Assembly (NCBI RefSeq): GCF_008802405.1
Contig: NZ_VZDO01000002.1
Span: 186,001 to 250,000 of the forward strand
DNA from: Plantimonas leprariae
GTDB lineage: Bacteria; Pseudomonadota; Alphaproteobacteria; Rhizobiales; Rhizobiaceae
DNA: 64,000 bases
Direction: 5' to 3'
Part shown: positions 1 through 9,273 of the stretch, in pieces
Position numbering within the stretch: position 1 is the stretch's first letter
How the letters are laid out: every line of letters begins with the position of its first letter
Notes under the pieces: model-generated
The model's database searches: none
The model's input: only the letters and a program-made list of their open reading frames with translations
Told to the model about the DNA's origin: nothing
Translations under genes and position numbers: made by a program

Positions 1-522
1 TTCGACGCCTTCGTGGCGTCCATGTCGATCACCGAGGAACGGCTCAAGCAGATCGACTTCACCAACAAGTACTACAACACGCCCGGCGCCGTCGCGGTCG
101 CCAAGGACAGCGACATCAAAGATACGTCGGCCGCTTCGCTCGAAGGCAAGACCATCGGCGTGCAGGGATCGACGACGCACGCGCAGGCGGTGACGAAGTA
201 CTTCCCCGGCGCGGAAGAGAAGGTCTACCCGACTTCGGAGGAGTACAAGCTCGACATGGCGAATGGCCGTCTCGACGCCGTTTCCGACGACATCGTCGTG
301 CTTTCGCAATGGCTGGAAACCCCGGACGGGGCCTGCTGCAAGATTCTCGGCACGTTGCCGCCGGACGAATCGATCTACGGCAAGGGTGCCGGCATCGGCA
401 TTCGCAAAGGCGACGCCAAGCTGAAGAAGATGTTCGACGACGCTATCGTCGCCATCCGCCAGAACGGCACCTACAAGAAGATCCAAGACAAGTACTTCAA
501 GTTCGACGTCTACGGCGGCTGA
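1..522 (+). CDS. Polar amino-acid ABC transporter substrate-binding protein (5' partial)
   Basis: The frame is open from base 1, so the N-terminus and signal peptide lie outside the window; about 173 C-terminal residues are present. The sequence matches the bilobed HisJ/ArgT family (SBP_bac_3): DAFVASMSITEER opens the hinge region, followed by FTNKYY, a GKTIGVQGST phosphate/ligand-contact segment and the C-terminal GTYKKIQDKYF. The family binds lysine, arginine, ornithine or related amino acids in the periplasm and hands them to an inner-membrane permease pair, which follows directly downstream. The ATPase gene of the importer is not in the window and presumably lies upstream. The ligand cannot be told from this fragment. 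Confidence 0.93.
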   Translation, partial: FDAFVASMSITEERLKQIDFTNKYYNTPGAVAVAKDSDIKDTSAASLEGKTIGVQGSTTHAQAVTKYFPGAEEKVYPTSEEYKLDMANGRLDAVSDDIVVLSQWLETPDGACCKILGTLPPDESIYGKGAGIGIRKGDAKLKKMFDDAIVAIRQNGTYKKIQDKYFKFDVYGG

Positions 523-532
523 CGCCTCCGTT

Positions 533-559
533 CGGGCCGGCGCGTGTCGCGTCGGCCCG
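533..559 (+). other. Stem-loop between binding-protein and permease genes
   Basis: An inverted repeat with arms 533-544 and 548-559 (CGGGCCGGCGCG / CGCGTCGGCCCG, one mismatch) closes a 3-base loop eleven bases after the binding-protein stop codon. There is no U-run, so it is not a classical terminator. Such hairpins commonly protect the upstream mRNA and allow excess binding protein over permease; that role here is inferred from position. Confidence 0.6.
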
Positions 560-613
560 TCCGCGTTCCGACCGGCGATGCCGACCTGCCCTCCGTGAGT
601 GCCCCGACGCGTG

Positions 614-1324
614 ATGCCGAACAGCCTGACCCTTATCGGCTTCGGCCCGAACGGATGGGGGTTGTCGATCCTCGGCGGCGTGCTCGTGACGATCGCCCTG
701 ACGATCGCCACCCTGCCGCTCGGCTTGGCCTTCGGCTTCCTCCTGGCGCTCGGCAAGCAGTCGTCCGACCGCTACATGCGCCTTTCCTCGGACATCTACA
801 CCACGATCTTTCGCGGATTGCCGGAACTGGTGACGCTGTTCCTGGTCTATTTCGGCGCACAGCGGCTCCTCAATGCCGCGACGGATGCACTTGGCATTGC
901 GAACCTGGAGATATCGCCGTTCCTGTCCGGCATGATCGCGCTCGGCTTCGTGTTCTCGGCCTATGCGAGCGAGGTGTTCCTTTCCGCCTTCCGCGCGATC
1001 CCGATCGGGCAGCGGGAGGGTGCGGCGGCACTCGGGCTGCACCGCTTCCAGGCGATGCGCCTCGTCGTTTGGCCGCAGCTCATCCGGCTCGCCCTACCCG
1101 GCCTCTCGAACCTCTACATGAACCTCATCAAGGACACGTCGCTGGTTTCCGTGGTGGGGCTCGCCGACACGATGCGGCAGACGGGCGTCGCGGCCCGCGT
1201 GACGCGTGAGCCGTTCCTGTTCTTCGCGGTGGCGGTCGCGATCTACCTCGTGCTGACCATCCTTTCCTCCGTCGCCATCGGCCGGATCGAGGCTTGGACG
1301 CAGCGCGGCGAGGCTGCCCGATGA
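614..1324 (+). CDS. Amino-acid ABC transporter permease (HisQ type)
   Basis: This is one of two inner-membrane subunits of the polar amino-acid importer. The 236-residue product has about five hydrophobic segments. Its EAA loop, near residues 140-165, reads REGAAALGLHRFQAMRLVVWPQ, the site where the ATPase docks. The ATG at 614 gives a standard N-terminus; a GTG at 599 would add five residues. The stop codon overlaps the next start (ATGA at 1321), which indicates translational coupling with the second permease. It lies 91 bases after the binding protein, probably in the same operon. Confidence 0.92.
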   Translation: MPNSLTLIGFGPNGWGLSILGGVLVTIALTIATLPLGLAFGFLLALGKQSSDRYMRLSSDIYTTIFRGLPELVTLFLVYFGAQRLLNAATDALGIANLEISPFLSGMIALGFVFSAYASEVFLSAFRAIPIGQREGAAALGLHRFQAMRLVVWPQLIRLALPGLSNLYMNLIKDTSLVSVVGLADTMRQTGVAARVTREPFLFFAVAVAIYLVLTILSSVAIGRIEAWTQRGEAAR

Positions 1325-2127
1325 GCGCGCTCGCGCCTCCCGCCCCGCCGCGCCCGCGGCCGCGGCCGAGGATCGCCGGCATCATCGTGCTCGGCCTCTG
1401 GCTGCTCCTCGGCCTCGGCCTCGTCTGGACGCTGATCCAGGCTTACGATCCCGAGTTGATGGCTCGCTACGCGCCGCTCTACATGAGCGGCCTGAGGACG
1501 ACGATCACGCTCGTGCTGATCTCGTTCGTCGTCGGCGCGATCCTCTCGATCCCGATCGCGCTGGGGCGGACATCCGCCAACGGCCTCGCTCGCGGTCTCA
1601 CCTTCTCCTACGTCTACTTCTTTCGCGGCACGCCGCTGATCGCGCAGATCTTCCTCGTCTACTACGGCATCGGCCAGTTCCGCGGCGCGTTCGAGACGGT
1701 CGGGCTCTGGTGGTTCTTCCGCGATGCCTGGTACTGCGCACTGTTCTCGCTGTCGCTGAACACGGCCGCCTACCAGGCCGAGATTTTGCGCGGCTCGATC
1801 ATGAGCGTGCCGAGGGGGCAGTGGGAGGGGGCGCGATCGCTCGGCCTGCCCGGCTACGTCACCTTCTCGCGCGTCATCCTGCCTCAGGCGATGATCGTCG
1901 CGCTGCGGCCCTACGCCAACGAGATCATCCTGATGGTCAAGGCGTCGGCGATCGTCGCGATCATCACAGTGCTCGACCTGTTTGGCGAGACGCGCCGGGC
2001 CTATTCACGGACCTTCGATTTCCAGACCTATCTCTGGGCCGCGGTGCTCTACCTCGCGATCGTCGAGATCCTCCGCCACGCGACGAACTTCGCCGAGCGC
2101 CGCCTCATCCGCCACCTGAAACGCTGA
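1321..2127 (+). CDS. Amino-acid ABC transporter permease (HisM type)
   Basis: Second inner-membrane subunit of the importer, 268 residues. After a proline-rich cytoplasmic start come a first membrane helix (about residues 18-38), further helices, and an EAA loop reading GQWEGARSLGLPGYVTFSRV. The start is the ATG that overlaps the upstream stop; the open frame extends further up to 1294 but that would overlap the partner gene more deeply. No ATPase gene follows: the next gene is an Lrp regulator on the other strand. Confidence 0.92.
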   Translation: MSALAPPAPPRPRPRPRIAGIIVLGLWLLLGLGLVWTLIQAYDPELMARYAPLYMSGLRTTITLVLISFVVGAILSIPIALGRTSANGLARGLTFSYVYFFRGTPLIAQIFLVYYGIGQFRGAFETVGLWWFFRDAWYCALFSLSLNTAAYQAEILRGSIMSVPRGQWEGARSLGLPGYVTFSRVILPQAMIVALRPYANEIILMVKASAIVAIITVLDLFGETRRAYSRTFDFQTYLWAAVLYLAIVEILRHATNFAERRLIRHLKR

Positions 2128-2149
2128 GCGCGGCCGCAGCTTCCCCGCC

Positions 2150-2635
2150 CTACCCCTCGCGCGGCTCCTTCTCGAGGACGAGGTAATCCAGCGGCAATTC
2201 GGTCGTGTACTTGATCTGCTCCATCGCGAAGGACGACGACACGTCGCGGATCTCGATGCGCGCGATGAGCCGCTTGTAGAAGGCGTCGTAGGCGGCGATG
2301 TCGGGCACGACGACGCGGAGCAGGTAGTCCACCTCGCCGCTCATCCGATAGAACTCGACCACCTCCGGGAAGTCGCCGACCACCTCCGAGAAGCGCCGCA
2401 GCCATTCGGTCGAGTGCGAGTTCGTGCGGATCGCGACGAAGACGGTGACGCCGAGATTGACGCGCGTCGGGTCGAGCACCGCGACACGGCGGCGAATCAC
2501 ACCGTCCTCCTCCAGCTTCTGGATGCGTCGCCAGCACGGCGTGGTCGACAGGCCGACGCGCTTGGCGACGTCGGCCACCGCCAGCGTCGCATCCTCCTGC
2601 AGGAGCCGCAGGATCTTCTTGTCCAGCCGATCCAT
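2150..2635 (-). CDS. Lrp/AsnC family transcriptional regulator
   Basis: A 161-residue regulator of the feast/famine family. The N-terminal helix-turn-helix (about residues 1-60) begins MDRLDKKILRLLQEDAT and contains the recognition stretch GLSTTPCWRRIQKLEEDGVI. The C-terminal RAM domain has the GEVDYLLRVVVPD segment that binds amino-acid effectors at the dimer interface. It is convergent with the amino-acid importer and divergent from the histidine kinase. Family members often regulate a neighbouring amino-acid transport gene, so control of the 1-2.1 kb importer is plausible but not shown. The start follows the usual MDxxDxxIL pattern; the much longer open frame upstream is a high-GC artefact. 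Confidence 0.93.
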   Translation of the reverse strand: MDRLDKKILRLLQEDATLAVADVAKRVGLSTTPCWRRIQKLEEDGVIRRRVAVLDPTRVNLGVTVFVAIRTNSHSTEWLRRFSEVVGDFPEVVEFYRMSGEVDYLLRVVVPDIAAYDAFYKRLIARIEIRDVSSSFAMEQIKYTTELPLDYLVLEKEPREG

Positions 2636-2785
2636 CGAAGCCTTCCGCGATCCCGAGCTGCATGCGAGGGTCTCGGCGACAGGGCCGGCCCGAACTTTTG
2701 AGAGCTTCTTAAGCCAAATTTTTAAGCTTGGCGAAAGACAATGCGGCCAACGGCACTTCGCCGCCGGAGCCCATTCCCGAAACGC

Positions 2786-4291
2786 ATGACCGCCGCCGCA
2801 ACATCCGATCTCCAGAAGAGCGCGGCGTATCGCCAACCCGACTCGCGGCGCACCGACCTCGCGCGAACGCTTCGCATCGCGCGGGACCGGCTGCAGTCGC
2901 CGACGGGTCTCGCCGCGCCGTTCGGCGCCGAACTCCTGGCCCTGCACGTGCAGGCGCAGCAGACGGCGGCCGCCGTCATGCCGCTGCCGATCATGCTGAC
3001 CGCCTTCGGCCTTTCGGCCTTCACCGATACGCTGAACGCGCTGCTCTGGATGGCGACGGCGCTGTTCGGCTTCGCCGTGCAGTTCGCGGTCCGGCGCCGC
3101 TTCGAGAGCGTGCCGGCGGATTCGGTCGACCGGAAACGCTGGACGATGCTGTTCCAGGGCGGCCATTTCGCCAGCGGCATCGCCTGGGCCTATCTAGCCG
3201 CCTTCGGCTGCGAAGCCTGCGGTCCGCTGCGATTCGAGATTTTCCAGTTCGCGGTGCTGTTCCTCGCCATCGCCCTCACCGCGATGGTGTCGTGGACGAT
3301 GCGGCACGTCGTGGCGGTGACCTTCATGCCGGCGAGCGCGATCCTGTTCTGGAAGCTCACCGGCACATCGGACCCTGTCGCGGGCGCGATGTACGCCATG
3401 CTGATCGGCGCCGTGCCATTCTTCTCGGTCGTCGCCGCGAAACTCCGCCAAAACACCGTCGAGCGCATGAAGTACCGCGCGGAGAAGGACGAGCTCATCG
3501 CGGAACTCGATACTGCCCGCGTCATCTCGGACGAGGCGCGGCGGCGCGCCGAGGAAGCGAACCTCGCCAAGTCGCGTTTCCTCGCGACCATGAGCCACGA
3601 GCTCCGCACTCCGCTGAACGCGATTCTCGGGTTCTCGGAGGTGATCTCCAGCGAGATCCTCGGTCCGATCGGCAATGCCTCCTACAAGGAGTATGTCAAC
3701 GACATCCACTCGTCGGGTCAGCATCTTCTCGGCCTGATCAACGAGATCCTCGACCTCTCCCGCGTCGAAGCCGGGCGCTACGATATGCACGAAGAGGCCG
3801 TCGCTCTCGTCGCGGTCACGCGAGACTGCATCGGCTACGTCAAGCTGAAGAGCGAGACCAAGGGCATCCGCCTGAAGGTGCAGGTCGAAAAGAACCTGCC
3901 GCAGCTCTGGGCGGACGAGCGGGCGGTGCGCCAGATCATCCTGAACCTCCTGTCCAATGCGGTGAAGTTCACGCCGAGCGGCGGCACGATCACCGTCCGC
4001 GTCGGCTGGACGGCGGGCGGCGGGCAATACGTTTCGGTTAAGGACACCGGCCCCGGCATTCCGGAAGAAGAGATGCCGGTCGTGCTCTCGAACTTCGGCC
4101 AGGGCTCGACCGCCATCAAGGCGGCCGAACAGGGCACGGGACTCGGCCTGCCGATCGTCCGGGCGCTGCTGCACCTGCATGAAGGCGACTTCGTGCTGAC
4201 GTCGAAGCTCCGAGAAGGAACCGAGGCGGTCGCGGTGTTCCCGCATTCGCGCGTGCTGGAAGTCATGCCGGCCTTCAACGACTTCGACTGA
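2786..4291 (+). CDS. Membrane-bound sensor histidine kinase
   Basis: A 501-residue kinase. Four to six hydrophobic segments occupy roughly residues 60-215, then a short coiled linker rich in Glu, Arg and Ala leads into the HisKA domain. The H-box is [20 protein letters not shown], with the phosphorylated His near residue 271. The ATPase domain has N-box [10 protein letters not shown]1 DTGPGIP, F-box NFGQGS and G2 GTGLGLP. The H-box style is that of the alphaproteobacterial PleC/DivJ group. No response regulator lies next to it, so it is an orphan kinase in this window. The ATG at 2786 was chosen; an upstream ATG at 2741 would add fifteen Arg- and Pro-rich residues. Confidence 0.92.
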   Translation: MTAAATSDLQKSAAYRQPDSRRTDLARTLRIARDRLQSPTGLAAPFGAELLALHVQAQQTAAAVMPLPIMLTAFGLSAFTDTLNALLWMATALFGFAVQFAVRRRFESVPADSVDRKRWTMLFQGGHFASGIAWAYLAAFGCEACGPLRFEIFQFAVLFLAIALTAMVSWTMRHVVAVTFMPASAILFWKLTGTSDPVAGAMYAMLIGAVPFFSVVAAKLRQNTVERMKYRAEKDELIAELDTARVISDEARRRAEEANLAKSRFLATMSHELRTPLNAILGFSEVISSEILGPIGNASYKEYVNDIHSSGQHLLGLINEILDLSRVEAGRYDMHEEAVALVAVTRDCIGYVKLKSETKGIRLKVQVEKNLPQLWADERAVRQIILNLLSNAVKFTPSGGTITVRVGWTAGGGQYVSVKDTGPGIPEEEMPVVLSNFGQGSTAIKAAEQGTGLGLPIVRALLHLHEGDFVLTSKLREGTEAVAVFPHSRVLEVMPAFNDFD

Positions 4292-4352
4292 GGGAGCTTC
4301 CCCTCGCCTCCGCCGTGCGGCATATCGACGGGCGAAGGAGTGGTCCGTCCCT

Positions 4353-4559
4353 TTGGTCGTCACCCACCAAACCCCCGTCGAAACGCCCTGCATCGGGATT
4401 TGCCGGCTCGATGCCGCGCAAAGCCTCTGCGTCGGCTGCGGCCGCACGCTCGGCGAGATCGGAAACTGGCTGGCGTTCGAGCCGCAGGAGCGTCGGCGCG
4501 TCGTCGCGCTGTTGCCGGAACGGCTGGCATCGCTCGCCGTCGAGCGAGGTCAGGCTTGA
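4353..4559 (+). CDS. DUF1289 family Cys-rich small protein
   Basis: A 68-residue protein of the DUF1289 family. It carries the family Cys pattern near the N-terminus ([10 protein letters not shown], then LCVGCGRT), four cysteines that suggest a metal or Fe-S site. The middle reads [16 protein letters not shown], typical of the family. The start is TTG at 4353 with GAAGGAG at 4333-4339 upstream; no ATG or GTG gives the conserved N-terminus. The stop overlaps the TTG start of the aspartic protease gene, so the two are likely coupled. The function of the family is unknown. Confidence 0.85.
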   Translation: MVVTHQTPVETPCIGICRLDAAQSLCVGCGRTLGEIGNWLAFEPQERRRVVALLPERLASLAVERGQA

Positions 4560-5266
4560 TTCGCGACAACGCCGGCCTCGTCGTCATCCTCACCATCATC
4601 GTCGTGGTGGTGGCGGCGCTGATGCTGAACGACGGCGGAGCGATCGGATCGCTCGATCCCGGCGAGTTCGCCCGCGGCAGCTACCTCTCGATCATCGCCG
4701 TCGTGCTCGGCGGCAGCGTCCTCGCGGCGGCACGGCACAACATCCCCGCCGCGATGCGGGCCTTCGGCTTCTGGGCGCTCGCCTTCGTCGGATTGATCGG
4801 CCTCTACGCCTATCGCGACGAGTTCCGCGAGATCGGCGACCGTGTCTTGGCGGAAGTGATCCCGGGCCATGCTATAGAGGTCGCCGGCGGCGATGGTCGC
4901 ACCGTCATGGTCGCGCGCTCCGACGACGACCATTTCCACGTCGATGCGAAGGTCGACGGCGAAACCGTGCGCTTCCTCGTCGATACGGGCGCGACCACCG
5001 TCGCGATCGATCGCGCCACGGCCTCGCGCCTCGGCTACGACATTTCGGACGAATCCTTCACCGACTGGGTGCAGACCGCGAACGGTGTCGCACGGTCGGC
5101 GCCGGTGACGATCGCCTCGCTGAAGATCGGCGGCATCGAGCGGCGGAACGTCCGCGCGGCCGTGATGGGCGAAGGCGGCAGCGGCTCCAACCTCCTCGGC
5201 ATGAGCTTCCTCGGCACGCTCTCGTCCTTCGACTTCCAGGGCTCGAAGCTGGTGCTGACGGACTGA
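4556..5266 (+). CDS. Membrane-anchored retropepsin-like aspartic protease (TIGR02281 type)
   Basis: A 236-residue protein. Three hydrophobic segments occupy about residues 8-22, 44-58 and 66-84. A periplasmic aspartic protease domain with the active-site motif [12 protein letters not shown] follows, and near the C-terminus the second hairpin [10 protein letters not shown]. This is the clan AA, single-domain family common in alphaproteobacteria, expected to work as a dimer. The TTG start at 4556 overlaps the stop of the DUF1289 gene. A longer open frame back to 4340 exists, but its extra N-terminus is the other frame of DUF1289 and is rejected. The gene ends exactly where the convergent dusA stop codon begins. 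The substrate is unknown. Confidence 0.85.
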   Translation: MIRDNAGLVVILTIIVVVVAALMLNDGGAIGSLDPGEFARGSYLSIIAVVLGGSVLAAARHNIPAAMRAFGFWALAFVGLIGLYAYRDEFREIGDRVLAEVIPGHAIEVAGGDGRTVMVARSDDDHFHVDAKVDGETVRFLVDTGATTVAIDRATASRLGYDISDESFTDWVQTANGVARSAPVTIASLKIGGIERRNVRAAVMGEGGSGSNLLGMSFLGTLSSFDFQGSKLVLTD

Positions 5267-6271
5267 TCAGGCGGCGGCACGTTCCGGCGAGCCGGTATCG
5301 ACTTCCGCGAAGGCGTGCCGGATGAGATCCGCAGTCGCATCCGATCGCGTGCCCGCCTCGGAAAGCATCTGCCGCCAGCGCCGCGCGCCGGGCAGGCCGG
5401 CGAAGAGGCCGACCATATGCCGCGTGACGTGGTGCAGCTTCCCGCCGCCCGCGACATGGCGCGCGGCGTAGTCGCACATCGCGTCGATGATCGCGCTCCA
5501 ATCCGACGCTTCCGGTGTCCGTCCTGCAAGGCTCGCATCCACCAGCGCGAGTTCGCCCGGCGTCTGGTAGGCGCCGCGTCCCATCATCACGCCGTTCAGG
5601 CTTTCAAGATGCGGCATGGCCTCCGCGACGGTCTTCAAGCCGCCGTTCAACCCGACGAAGACATCCGGCAACCGCTCCTTCAGCCGATGGACGCGATCGT
5701 AATCGAGCGGCGGGATCTCGCGGTTCTCCTTCGGGCTGAGCCCTTGCAGCCAGGCCTTCCGAGCGTGAACCCAGATCGCGACGACCCCCGCGGCAACGGC
5801 TGTGTCGGCAAGGCGATCCAGCGCCTCTTCAGGGTCCTGCTCGTCGACACCGAGCCGGCACTTCACCGTCACCGGCACGTCGACCGCGCTGCGCATCGCC
5901 GCGAGGCATTCGCCGACGAGCTCGGGCGTCCGCATAAGGCAAGCCCCGAACGTGCCGGACTGGACGCGATCCGACGGACAGCCGACATTGAGGTTGATCT
6001 CGTCGTAGCCGAAGTCCTGCCCGATCCGTGCCGCTTCGGCGAGCTTCGCCGGATCGGAGCCGCCGAGCTGCAGCGCCACCGGATGCTCGACGGCGTCGAA
6101 GCCGAGCAGTCGGTCCCGGTCACCGCGCAGCACCGCATCCGCCACGATCATCTCGGTATAGAGCAGCGCCCGGCGCGACAGCACGCGATGGAAGACGCGG
6201 CAGTGCCGGTCCGTCCAGTCGATCATCGGCGCGACGGCGAAGACCGGCCGCCGGTAGAGTTCGTGTCTCAT
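5267..6271 (-). CDS. dusA: tRNA-dihydrouridine synthase A
   Basis: FMN enzyme that reduces uridine in the D-loop of tRNA to dihydrouridine. The 334-residue TIM barrel starts with [19 protein letters not shown]. It has the catalytic cysteine in [11 protein letters not shown], followed by the FGACLM segment typical of DusA, and the phosphate-binding [10 protein letters not shown] near the C-terminal end. The length fits DusA (about 330). The start at 6271 places the FMN-binding APM motif at the usual distance; the open frame continues upstream to 6688 only through high-GC antisense sequence. It is convergent with the protease gene with no spacer. Confidence 0.95.
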   Translation of the reverse strand: MRHELYRRPVFAVAPMIDWTDRHCRVFHRVLSRRALLYTEMIVADAVLRGDRDRLLGFDAVEHPVALQLGGSDPAKLAEAARIGQDFGYDEINLNVGCPSDRVQSGTFGACLMRTPELVGECLAAMRSAVDVPVTVKCRLGVDEQDPEEALDRLADTAVAAGVVAIWVHARKAWLQGLSPKENREIPPLDYDRVHRLKERLPDVFVGLNGGLKTVAEAMPHLESLNGVMMGRGAYQTPGELALVDASLAGRTPEASDWSAIIDAMCDYAARHVAGGGKLHHVTRHMVGLFAGLPGARRWRQMLSEAGTRSDATADLIRHAFAEVDTGSPERAAA

Positions 6272-6440
6272 CCCGCTCCTCTGGACGAAGCAAGCGTTCT
6301 TGTCGAACTGCAACACCGGCGCGGCCGATCGCGCGCGGGATCCGGGCTGCTTTGCTTTTCGCGACGACTTGCCTATAGGCTTGCCCGGATCGGGCCGCCT
6401 TTCGCGCGGACGCCGCACCCATTCGCATGAGGTAAGTCTT

Positions 6441-6722
6441 TTGTCCTCGACCTTCGACAAGGTAGCCGACATCATCGCCGAAACCAGCGAGATCGACCGC
6501 GACCAGATCACGCCGGAAAGCCACGCCATCGACGACCTCGGCATCGACTCGCTCGACTTCCTCGACATCGTCTTCGCGATCGACAAGGAGTTCGGCATCA
6601 AGATTCCGCTGGAGAAGTGGACGCAGCGGGTCAACGACGGCGAAGCGGCGACGGAGGAATACTTCGTCCTGAAGAACCTCTGCGCCAAGATCGACGAACT
6701 GCGCGCCGCGAAGGCGGCCTGA
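6441..6722 (+). CDS. acpXL: Acyl carrier protein AcpXL
   Basis: Dedicated acyl carrier for the very-long-chain (about C28) hydroxylated fatty acid of rhizobial lipid A. The 93-residue protein is acidic and carries the phosphopantetheine site [18 protein letters not shown], with the modified Ser about residue 38. The C-terminal [20 protein letters not shown] is characteristic of AcpXL rather than the housekeeping ACP. The start is TTG at 6441, with GAGGTAAG at 6429-6436 as ribosome binding site; it reproduces the family N-terminus ([19 protein letters not shown]). It is the first gene of a six-kilobase operon ending in the acyltransferase. The fabZ-type dehydratase gene normally found next is missing. 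Confidence 0.95.
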   Translation: MSSTFDKVADIIAETSEIDRDQITPESHAIDDLGIDSLDFLDIVFAIDKEFGIKIPLEKWTQRVNDGEAATEEYFVLKNLCAKIDELRAAKAA

Positions 6723-6765
6723 CGCGGCGGCCAGGCAAGCGCGGCGCACCCCTCGTGGACGACGC

Positions 6766-7980
6766 ATGATGCAGACCCCTCGCGACGTTCTCGTCACCGG
6801 CATCGGCCTTGTCTCGTCGCTGGGCGAGGGCATCGAAGCGCATCTCGATCGCCTCGCGGGCCAGGCCAGCCCGCAGCCGGTGATCGAGACGGAACGCTTC
6901 GCCCCCTATTTCGTGCATCCCCTGCCCGCCATCGACTGGTCGCAGCAGATCCCCAAGAAGGGCGACCAGCGGCAGATGGAGACGTGGCAGAGGCTCGGCA
7001 CCTACGCCGCAGGGCTGGCGCTCGCCGATGCGAATGTCGCGCCGGACGAGGCGACGCGCTCGACCGTCGACATGATCGTGGCGGCGGGTGGCGGCGAGCG
7101 GGACCTCGCGGTCGACGCGCTGGTGATGGAACGTGCCCGGAGCGGCGACGACGCTCTCGTCAACGAGACGCTGATGACCGAACTGCGGCCGACGCTGTTC
7201 CTGGCGCAGCTTTCGAACCTTCTCGCCGGCAACATCTCGATCGTCCATAAAGTTACCGGCTCGTCGCGCACCTTCATGGGTGAGGAAGGCGCCGGCGTTT
7301 CCGCCGTGATGACGGCGGCGGCGCGCATCGCGCACGGCCAGAGCGAAATCTGTCTCGTCGGCGGCGCGTTTTCCGCCGAGCGCAAGGACCTGCTGTTCAA
7401 CTACGAGATGGGCGGCTTCCTTATGAAGGATGAATGGCGACCTGTCTTCGGCCGCACGCCGGATCATGATGGCCTCGCGGTCGGCAGCGTCGGCGCTTTT
7501 CTCGTGCTGGAAGCGGCAGATCACGCCCGCGAGCGCGGCGCGACGGCCTATGCCAGCATCAGTCATGTCGTCGGCGATCGTGGAAGGCGCGACCCGGAAA
7601 GTCTGCGCCATCGTCTGGAGCGGCTCGTGGCCGCAAGCGGCGCGGAGGACGACGACTTGATCGTGCTCTCCGGCGCGAGCGGCATCGCGGAACTTTCCAT
7701 GACGGAGCGGGAGATTTTGCGCTCGCGCTTTCCCGGCGCCGCCCTCCGCAGCTTCGGGACGGTGCTCGGCCATTCCTTCGAGGCGCAGTTCCCGGCCGGC
7801 ATCGCGCTGGCCGCGGCCGCGCTGGCGCGGGGCGTCGCCTTCCCGCCCTTCGACGGTCGGGTGGAGAACGATGCCGTGTCCGCACCCAACTGGGCGCTGG
7901 TGACCGCGGTCGGCCACGTCCAAGCCGAAGGGGTCTGCCTGCTTCAGTCCGTCGGCGGACATCGGGAGGAACGGCGATGA
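6766..7980 (+). CDS. Ketosynthase-like protein, FabF2XL type, catalytic residues lost
   Basis: A 404-residue member of the beta-ketoacyl-ACP synthase fold, the first of two ketosynthase genes in the lipid A long-chain operon. Aligned by eye to the downstream partner, the nucleophile cysteine (TACASG) is replaced by GEEGAG, with Glu at the Cys position. The first catalytic histidine (NAHGTST) falls in LSGASGI. The second histidine region is kept (TVLGHSFEAQ). It therefore looks like a KS-beta or chain-length-factor partner rather than an active enzyme. It begins 43 bases after acpXL and its stop overlaps the start of the active ketosynthase (ATGA), consistent with a heterodimer made in equal amounts. 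The loss of residues is seen directly; the partner role is inferred. Confidence 0.85.
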   Translation: MMQTPRDVLVTGIGLVSSLGEGIEAHLDRLAGQASPQPVIETERFAPYFVHPLPAIDWSQQIPKKGDQRQMETWQRLGTYAAGLALADANVAPDEATRSTVDMIVAAGGGERDLAVDALVMERARSGDDALVNETLMTELRPTLFLAQLSNLLAGNISIVHKVTGSSRTFMGEEGAGVSAVMTAAARIAHGQSEICLVGGAFSAERKDLLFNYEMGGFLMKDEWRPVFGRTPDHDGLAVGSVGAFLVLEAADHARERGATAYASISHVVGDRGRRDPESLRHRLERLVAASGAEDDDLIVLSGASGIAELSMTEREILRSRFPGAALRSFGTVLGHSFEAQFPAGIALAAAALARGVAFPPFDGRVENDAVSAPNWALVTAVGHVQAEGVCLLQSVGGHREERR

Positions 7981-9251
7981 GCGAGGCCGACAGGGACGTG
8001 AAAGGCCGCCCGATCGTCGCCGTCACCGGCGTCGGCGTTGTCTCGTCGCTCGGGAGCGGCGTCGCCGAGAACTGGGACGCTTTGCTTGCCGGAAAATCCG
8101 GCATCCACCGCATCACGCGCTTCCCGATCGAGAACCTGCGGACCACCATCGCCGGCACGGTCGACTTCCTCGACGCCGACAACTCCACCGACCGCTCCTT
8201 CGTCATGGCCGAGAGCGCCGGCGCGGAGGCGGTCGCGATGGCGGGCTTCGGCGAGGCCTTCCCCGGCCCGCTGTTCCTGGCCGCGCCGCCGATCGAGATC
8301 GAATGGAAGCACCGCTTTGCTCTGGACCGCCGCGACGGGACCGCGCGCGACGAGGCCGGCTACGACCGGCTGATCGAGCTGGTGCGGGAGCGGAACGACC
8401 CGGAACTCTATCGACAGACGCTGTTCGGCGAGATTTCCGATCGGCTGGCGGATCGTTTCGAGACGCAAGGGCTGCCGGTCACGCTGTCGACCGCCTGCGC
8501 CTCCGGCGCGACGGCGATACAGCTCGGCGTCGAGGCGATCCGGCGCGGCGAGACGGAACGCGCGCTCGCCATCGGCACGGACGGCTCGGTGACCGGCGAA
8601 TCGCTGATCCGGTTCTCGCTGCTCTCCGCCCTTTCCACCGCCAACGACGACCCGGCGAAGGCCTCGAAGCCGTTCTCCAAGGATCGCGACGGCTTCGTCA
8701 TCGCGGAAGGGGCCGGCGCGCTGGTGCTGGAATCGCTCGCGTCGGCGCGGGCACGCGGCGCGACGGTGCTCGCGATCGTCGCCGGTGTCGGCGAGAAAGC
8801 AGACGACTTCCACCGCACGCGCTCGAAACCGGACGGCTCGCCGATCATCGCGACGATCCGCGCCTGCCTCGCGGATGCGGACATGGTGCCGGAGGACATC
8901 GGCTACATCAACGCGCACGGCACCTCGACGCCAGAAAACGATCGGATGGAAGCCGGGGGCCTCGGCGCGGTGTTCGGCGAGGCGCTGGCGCGGACGCCGA
9001 TCTCTTCGAACAAGTCGATGATCGGCCATACGCTGACGGCGGCCGGCGCGATCGAGGCGGTGTTCTCGATCCTGACGATCCGCGACGGCGTCCTGCCGCC
9101 GACGATCAACTACGACATGCCCGATCCGGCGATCGCGCTGGACACGGTGCCGAACGCGGCGCGGCGCGCGGACGTTGCCGCCGTCCTGTCGAACTCGTTC
9201 GGCTTCGGCGGGCAGAACGTCAGCCTCGTCCTGGCGCGCGCGCCGGGCTGA
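7977..9251 (+). CDS. Beta-ketoacyl-ACP synthase, FabF1XL type (lipid A long-chain fatty acid)
   Basis: A 424-residue condensing enzyme that elongates AcpXL-bound acyl chains. The catalytic triad is intact: Cys in TACASGATAIQLG (about residue 174), His in NAHGTSTPEND and His in MIGHTLTAAGAIEA. The C-terminus ends with the normal NSFGFGGQN motif. It has extra sequence of roughly forty residues around positions 85-140 compared with FabF, a feature of the long-chain type enzymes. The start overlaps the stop of the inactive partner gene, and the alcohol-dehydrogenase-like gene follows after 22 bases. Confidence 0.93.
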   Translation: MSEADRDVKGRPIVAVTGVGVVSSLGSGVAENWDALLAGKSGIHRITRFPIENLRTTIAGTVDFLDADNSTDRSFVMAESAGAEAVAMAGFGEAFPGPLFLAAPPIEIEWKHRFALDRRDGTARDEAGYDRLIELVRERNDPELYRQTLFGEISDRLADRFETQGLPVTLSTACASGATAIQLGVEAIRRGETERALAIGTDGSVTGESLIRFSLLSALSTANDDPAKASKPFSKDRDGFVIAEGAGALVLESLASARARGATVLAIVAGVGEKADDFHRTRSKPDGSPIIATIRACLADADMVPEDIGYINAHGTSTPENDRMEAGGLGAVFGEALARTPISSNKSMIGHTLTAAGAIEAVFSILTIRDGVLPPTINYDMPDPAIALDTVPNAARRADVAAVLSNSFGFGGQNVSLVLARAPG

Positions 9252-9273
9252 GCACAGGACGAAGATCGACCCC

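Noticed and set aside
4340-4555. Longer N-terminus for the aspartic protease
   Set aside because: The extra residues are the other frame of the DUF1289 gene and would place a basic, non-hydrophobic start before the membrane helix.
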